Translations under genes and position numbers: made by a program
The notes under the pieces: generated by a model
Database searches by the model: none
The model's input: only the letters and a program-made list of their open reading frames with translations
Told to the model about the DNA's origin: nothing
Part shown: piece by piece, positions 7,382 to 9,701 of the stretch
Layout: each line of letters starts with the position of its first letter
How positions within the stretch are numbered: position 1 is the first letter of the stretch
Assembly: GCA_029051835.1 (NCBI GenBank)
Contig: JAIDKJ010000281.1
Coordinates: 1-9,701, forward strand
Source: Paramuribaculum sp.
GTDB lineage: Bacteria > Bacteroidota > Bacteroidia > Bacteroidales > Muribaculaceae
Length of the DNA stretch: 9,701 nucleotides
Reading direction: 5' to 3'

Positions 7382-8850
7382 AGCCATCCGGTCTTTTTGA
7401 TTGATAGCATGGCGCCACGGCTCGGTCCGAGCAGGGATCCTCCGTCGGTGGCAAATGATATGGTTCCCGACCATCCTTTGAGCTTTGGCGGACGGATGGT
7501 GGCTTCGAAGAGTGTGTTGACGTTGCTTAGCACTCGCGGCGTGGGGGCGTCGTATGTGCCCCAGCTGCGGGAGTAGCTAAGCAGCATGCGCCATGTGAGC
7601 CACGGCGTCGGCTGACCCTCCACTCCGAGATGATGGCCTTTGATGCGGTTGTGCCTGAACATGAGCGTGCCTTCGTGGTTGTAGACGGGCGATATGAGCA
7701 GTGGATTGCCTATGCCCATGCCCCAGTGCTGCCATCCGGCATAAATGCCGTGGTTGTAGTACTGGTCGCGTCCGCTCACCTGTTCGGGTATCTCAGGTGT
7801 GTGGTCCCAGTAGACCGGTCCGGCCTGATCTTTGGTGTAGAGGTATTCGTAGACAAGGGCGCTGACTATCGGGTTTTTCGGGAGGTTGATCTCCAGTCCG
7901 AGCAGCATGTCGCGCCACGTGTAGTCGAAAAACATCATCGAATGGTCCTCGAAGAAGTGCTCATAGTAGAGCGCGGCCGACCAGTCCGACCCGGCAGGCT
8001 CCCATTTGAGTCGGAAGTCCCATTCGCCGGTGTGGTTGCCGTAGATATTGAGCTGTTCCGACGACGGGGTGTCGCCACCTCCGGCCGATGGCCAGAACAC
8101 CTTGATCCAGTCCTTGAATCCGTTGGGCATGTCGATGACGTTGCCGTTGCTGATCGACTGGCCGCCAAACTGGGCGCCCATCTGCAGTCCGGCCTCGAAG
8201 GTGAGCGGGAAGCGCTCTGTATCGCCCAACATGAGAGTTCCCCCCTTGGAGTGGAACAACACGTGCTTGGTGTGTCGCGCTCCGTTTTTGGCGGCGTGGC
8301 GCTGCCAGTTGTCGTCGGTAAACGCTCCGTAGGCCAGATAGCCTTTCACTCCGAGCCATCCGTTGGTGAACGGCACTTTGATATAGTCGGGGATCGACAG
8401 GCGGGCCTGCGGTATGGGGCGGGAATTGTTGGAGAAGAGCAGGTCGCCGCTCGACAGGCGCAGGTTGTTGAATCCGCCGGTCCACTCCTTCGAGCCTACC
8501 GACAGCTCCGCGTTGCGGTAGCGAAGGTCGGCGTAGAGCTGCTGCACGACAAACGACGAGGTGAAATTCCAGGGCACAGCCAGATCCACTCCGGCTCCCC
8601 ACGTCAGCCGACGGCCCTCTTTGCGGGCGTCCTTGAACAGCGCTGCGCGCACGTAGCCGTTGTTTTTTTCGATCGACGATAGGCCGAAGCGGTTGTTGAC
8701 GAGCCAGAAGGGGGTGTTGGCTCCCGAGCTGACCGTGGCGTTGACCTCGGCCGAATATCTGAATGTGCTGTCGGGCAGCTCTATGGCCTGGGTGCAAAGA
8801 ACTGACGCAGCCGTAGTAAGAAGCGCAGTGAATAGTCGTATATGCCTCAT
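7378..8850 (-). CDS. wzi: Wzi-family capsule-assembly outer-membrane protein
   Basis: 490 residues, close to the 479 of E. coli Wzi, which is an outer-membrane beta-barrel that binds capsular polysaccharide and holds it at the surface. A signal peptide ends near residue 22 (CTQA). The mature protein opens with YSAEVNATVSSGANTPFWLVNNRFGL, typical of the Bacteroidota family, and continues as alternating aromatic-rich strands, with GRDQYYNHGIYAGWQHWGMG (360-379) as another characteristic block. The start at 8850 gives the signal peptide; the frame open to 8931 would run through the promoter. The gene has its own promoter 30 bases upstream and overlaps the lipoprotein gene by ATGA. It supports a surface-attached glycan as the product of this locus. 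Confidence 0.9.
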   Translation of the reverse strand: MRHIRLFTALLTTAASVLCTQAIELPDSTFRYSAEVNATVSSGANTPFWLVNNRFGLSSIEKNNGYVRAALFKDARKEGRRLTWGAGVDLAVPWNFTSSFVVQQLYADLRYRNAELSVGSKEWTGGFNNLRLSSGDLLFSNNSRPIPQARLSIPDYIKVPFTNGWLGVKGYLAYGAFTDDNWQRHAAKNGARHTKHVLFHSKGGTLMLGDTERFPLTFEAGLQMGAQFGGQSISNGNVIDMPNGFKDWIKVFWPSAGGGDTPSSEQLNIYGNHTGEWDFRLKWEPAGSDWSAALYYEHFFEDHSMMFFDYTWRDMLLGLEINLPKNPIVSALVYEYLYTKDQAGPVYWDHTPEIPEQVSGRDQYYNHGIYAGWQHWGMGIGNPLLISPVYNHEGTLMFRHNRIKGHHLGVEGQPTPWLTWRMLLSYSRSWGTYDAPTPRVLSNVNTLFEATIRPPKLKGWSGTISFATDGGSLLGPSRGAMLSIKKTGWL

Positions 8851-8879
8851 TAAGGAGAAATGATTTGGTTTTGAGGGTG

Positions 8880-8910
8880 CAAAGTTACTATATTTCTCTC
8901 CAATATCAAA
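8880..8910 (-). promoter_or_regulatory. Promoter of the wzi-family/lipoprotein unit
   Basis: On the minus strand TTTG (8910-8907) is followed after exactly 19 bases by TAACTTTG (8887-8880), a full match to the Bacteroidota consensus. Transcription would start near 8874, leaving a short leader of about 24 bases. Confidence 0.72.
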
Positions 8911-8925
8911 GCGGCGCATTGATTG

Positions 8926-8955
8926 TGGCATATCATTTCACTTGATGATGGCATA
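8926..8955. other. Repeat and dyad in the divergent intergenic region
   Basis: TGGCATA occurs twice in direct orientation (8926-8932 and 8949-8955), and ATCAT (8932-8936) is inverted relative to ATGAT (8945-8949). The element lies between the two divergent promoters, so a shared regulator site is possible. The repeats are short and may be chance. The rest of this 181-bp gap is AT-rich and shows no further gene. Confidence 0.25.
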
Positions 8956-8972
8956 GTTATGGAAAAATTTGC

Positions 8973-8980
8973 TAATTTTG
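8973..8980 (+). promoter_or_regulatory. Candidate -7 box of the GH20 gene
   Basis: TAATTTTG matches TAnnTTTG and lies 51 bases before the GH20 start. I see no good TTTG at the expected -33 distance, so the site is weaker than the minus-strand promoters and may need an activator or be wrong. Confidence 0.4.
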
Positions 8981-9031
8981 TAGAAAATCCATGTAATAAG
9001 AAACTTATTTTTCCAACAGATAAAATTTATC

Positions 9032-9701
9032 ATGAAGAAAACCATCATCGCTGCGCTCGCGCTCGTATGCGCGTTTGTGTCGGCGTCGGCCGCCCCGGGC
9101 GGCACGAATCCAAAGCCTTTCGTTGTGCCGGAGCTGCGTCAGTGGCAAGGCTCGAAAGGAGTGTTGAACATCACGCCGTCATCGCGCATCGTGGTGACCG
9201 ATCCTGCGCTGCAGGCTGTGGCCGACTCGCTTGCCGCCGACTGGCAGCGGATGTTTGGCGCTACGCTCGAAGTAGTGTCGGGCAAGGCTGCGGCTTCCGA
9301 CGTGGAGCTGAAGATCAAGGCTGACCGACGTCTTGGCAACGAAGGTTATACAATGACTGCCGACAGCCGGCTGACGATCTCGTCGCCGACTCCCACAGGT
9401 GTCTACTGGGGCACGCGAACACTCCTGCAGATAGCCCAGCAGACTCCCGGACAGGCTGTGCCCAAAGGCAAGATCACCGACTGGCCCGACTATCCGGTGC
9501 GCGGACTGTCGCTCGACGTAGGCCGTAAGTTTTTCCCGATCGACTATGTCGACGATCTGGTCAAGGTGCTGTCGTACTACAAGCTCAATTCGCTCCGTCT
9601 GCACCTCAACGACAACGGTTTTCTCTACTACTTTTCCAATGACTGGGACAAGACCTACGCCGCGTTCCGAATGGAAAGCGACACATTCCCCGGCCTGACC
9701 T
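9032..9701 (+). CDS. Family 20 glycoside hydrolase (beta-N-acetylhexosaminidase), 5' part only
   Basis: The first 223 residues of a gene that runs off the right edge. A signal peptide (1-20, ending SASA) is followed by a GH20 N-terminal domain (about 30-150, with TPTGVYWGTRTLLQ) and the start of the GH20 barrel (from about 153): YPVRGLSLDVGRKFFP, YYKLNSLRLHLNDNGF and NDWDKTYAAFRMES. These are typical of Bacteroidales GH20 enzymes, which release terminal GlcNAc or GalNAc from host or bacterial glycans. The catalytic Asp-Glu pair would lie beyond the window, so activity cannot be judged. The start follows an AT-rich leader and gives a clean signal peptide. It is divergent from the wzi-family gene and need not belong to the polysaccharide locus. 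Confidence 0.9.
   Translation, partial: MKKTIIAALALVCAFVSASAAPGGTNPKPFVVPELRQWQGSKGVLNITPSSRIVVTDPALQAVADSLAADWQRMFGATLEVVSGKAAASDVELKIKADRRLGNEGYTMTADSRLTISSPTPTGVYWGTRTLLQIAQQTPGQAVPKGKITDWPDYPVRGLSLDVGRKFFPIDYVDDLVKVLSYYKLNSLRLHLNDNGFLYYFSNDWDKTYAAFRMESDTFPGLT

Noticed and set aside
7630..8682. Plus-strand open frame of 350 codons opposite the wzi-family gene
   Set aside because: It lies wholly antisense to a well-supported gene, has no recognisable domain, and is Val/Gly-rich as expected for a mirror frame of a GC-rich gene.
8923..9324. Plus-strand frame of 133 codons covering the GH20 start
   Set aside because: It is in a different frame from the GH20 coding sequence, which has a signal peptide and clear family motifs.
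1..9701. CRISPR array, tRNA/rRNA genes, insertion sequence or phage genes
   Set aside because: No spaced repeats, tRNA-like folds, transposase motifs or terminal inverted repeats were found on either strand by eye.

Overview
The window looks like a chromosomal segment of a Bacteroidota (Bacteroidales) bacterium. It is GC-rich in genes and AT-rich in spacers, starts lack clear Shine-Dalgarno sequences, and promoters match the Bacteroidota pattern (TTTG, about 19-20 bases, TAnnTTTG). The protein families (820-residue SLBB export protein, Wzi-family protein, GH20 with a signal peptide) also fit. A Muribaculaceae-like gut commensal is my best guess, from general resemblance only.

Nearly everything is on the minus strand, so read right to left. 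At the right edge a GH20 beta-N-acetylhexosaminidase (9032 onward, plus strand, cut by the window end) is divergent from a two-gene unit: a Wzi-family capsule-assembly outer-membrane protein (8850-7378) and a small lipocalin-like lipoprotein (7381-6974) that overlap by ATGA. A 147-bp gap with a clear promoter (6965-6934) then starts a compact six-gene operon. Its genes are a WecA/MraY-type polyprenyl-phosphate sugar-phosphate transferase (6826-5639), a Wza-type outer-membrane polysaccharide export protein (5639-3177), a Wzz-type chain-length/co-polymerase protein (3177-2044), a secreted glucosaminidase (2039-1314), queF (1288-818) and queC (783-139). A hairpin with a T run (73-51) probably ends it. 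A further minus-strand promoter (37-7) serves a gene outside the window.

Together the genes supply the first sugar-phosphate transfer to lipid carrier, chain-length control, export across the outer membrane and surface attachment of an exopolysaccharide or capsule. No glycosyltransferases, flippase, polymerase or tyrosine kinase are present, so this looks like an assembly/export module served by sugar genes elsewhere. The glucosaminidase could open peptidoglycan for the export complex. queF and queC perform the late preQ0/preQ1 steps of queuosine synthesis and appear to share the same transcript, which is the oddest part of the layout. No gene-free stretch exceeds 300 bases; the longest is the 181-bp divergent region at 8851-9031. 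No RNA genes, CRISPR arrays or insertion sequences were seen.
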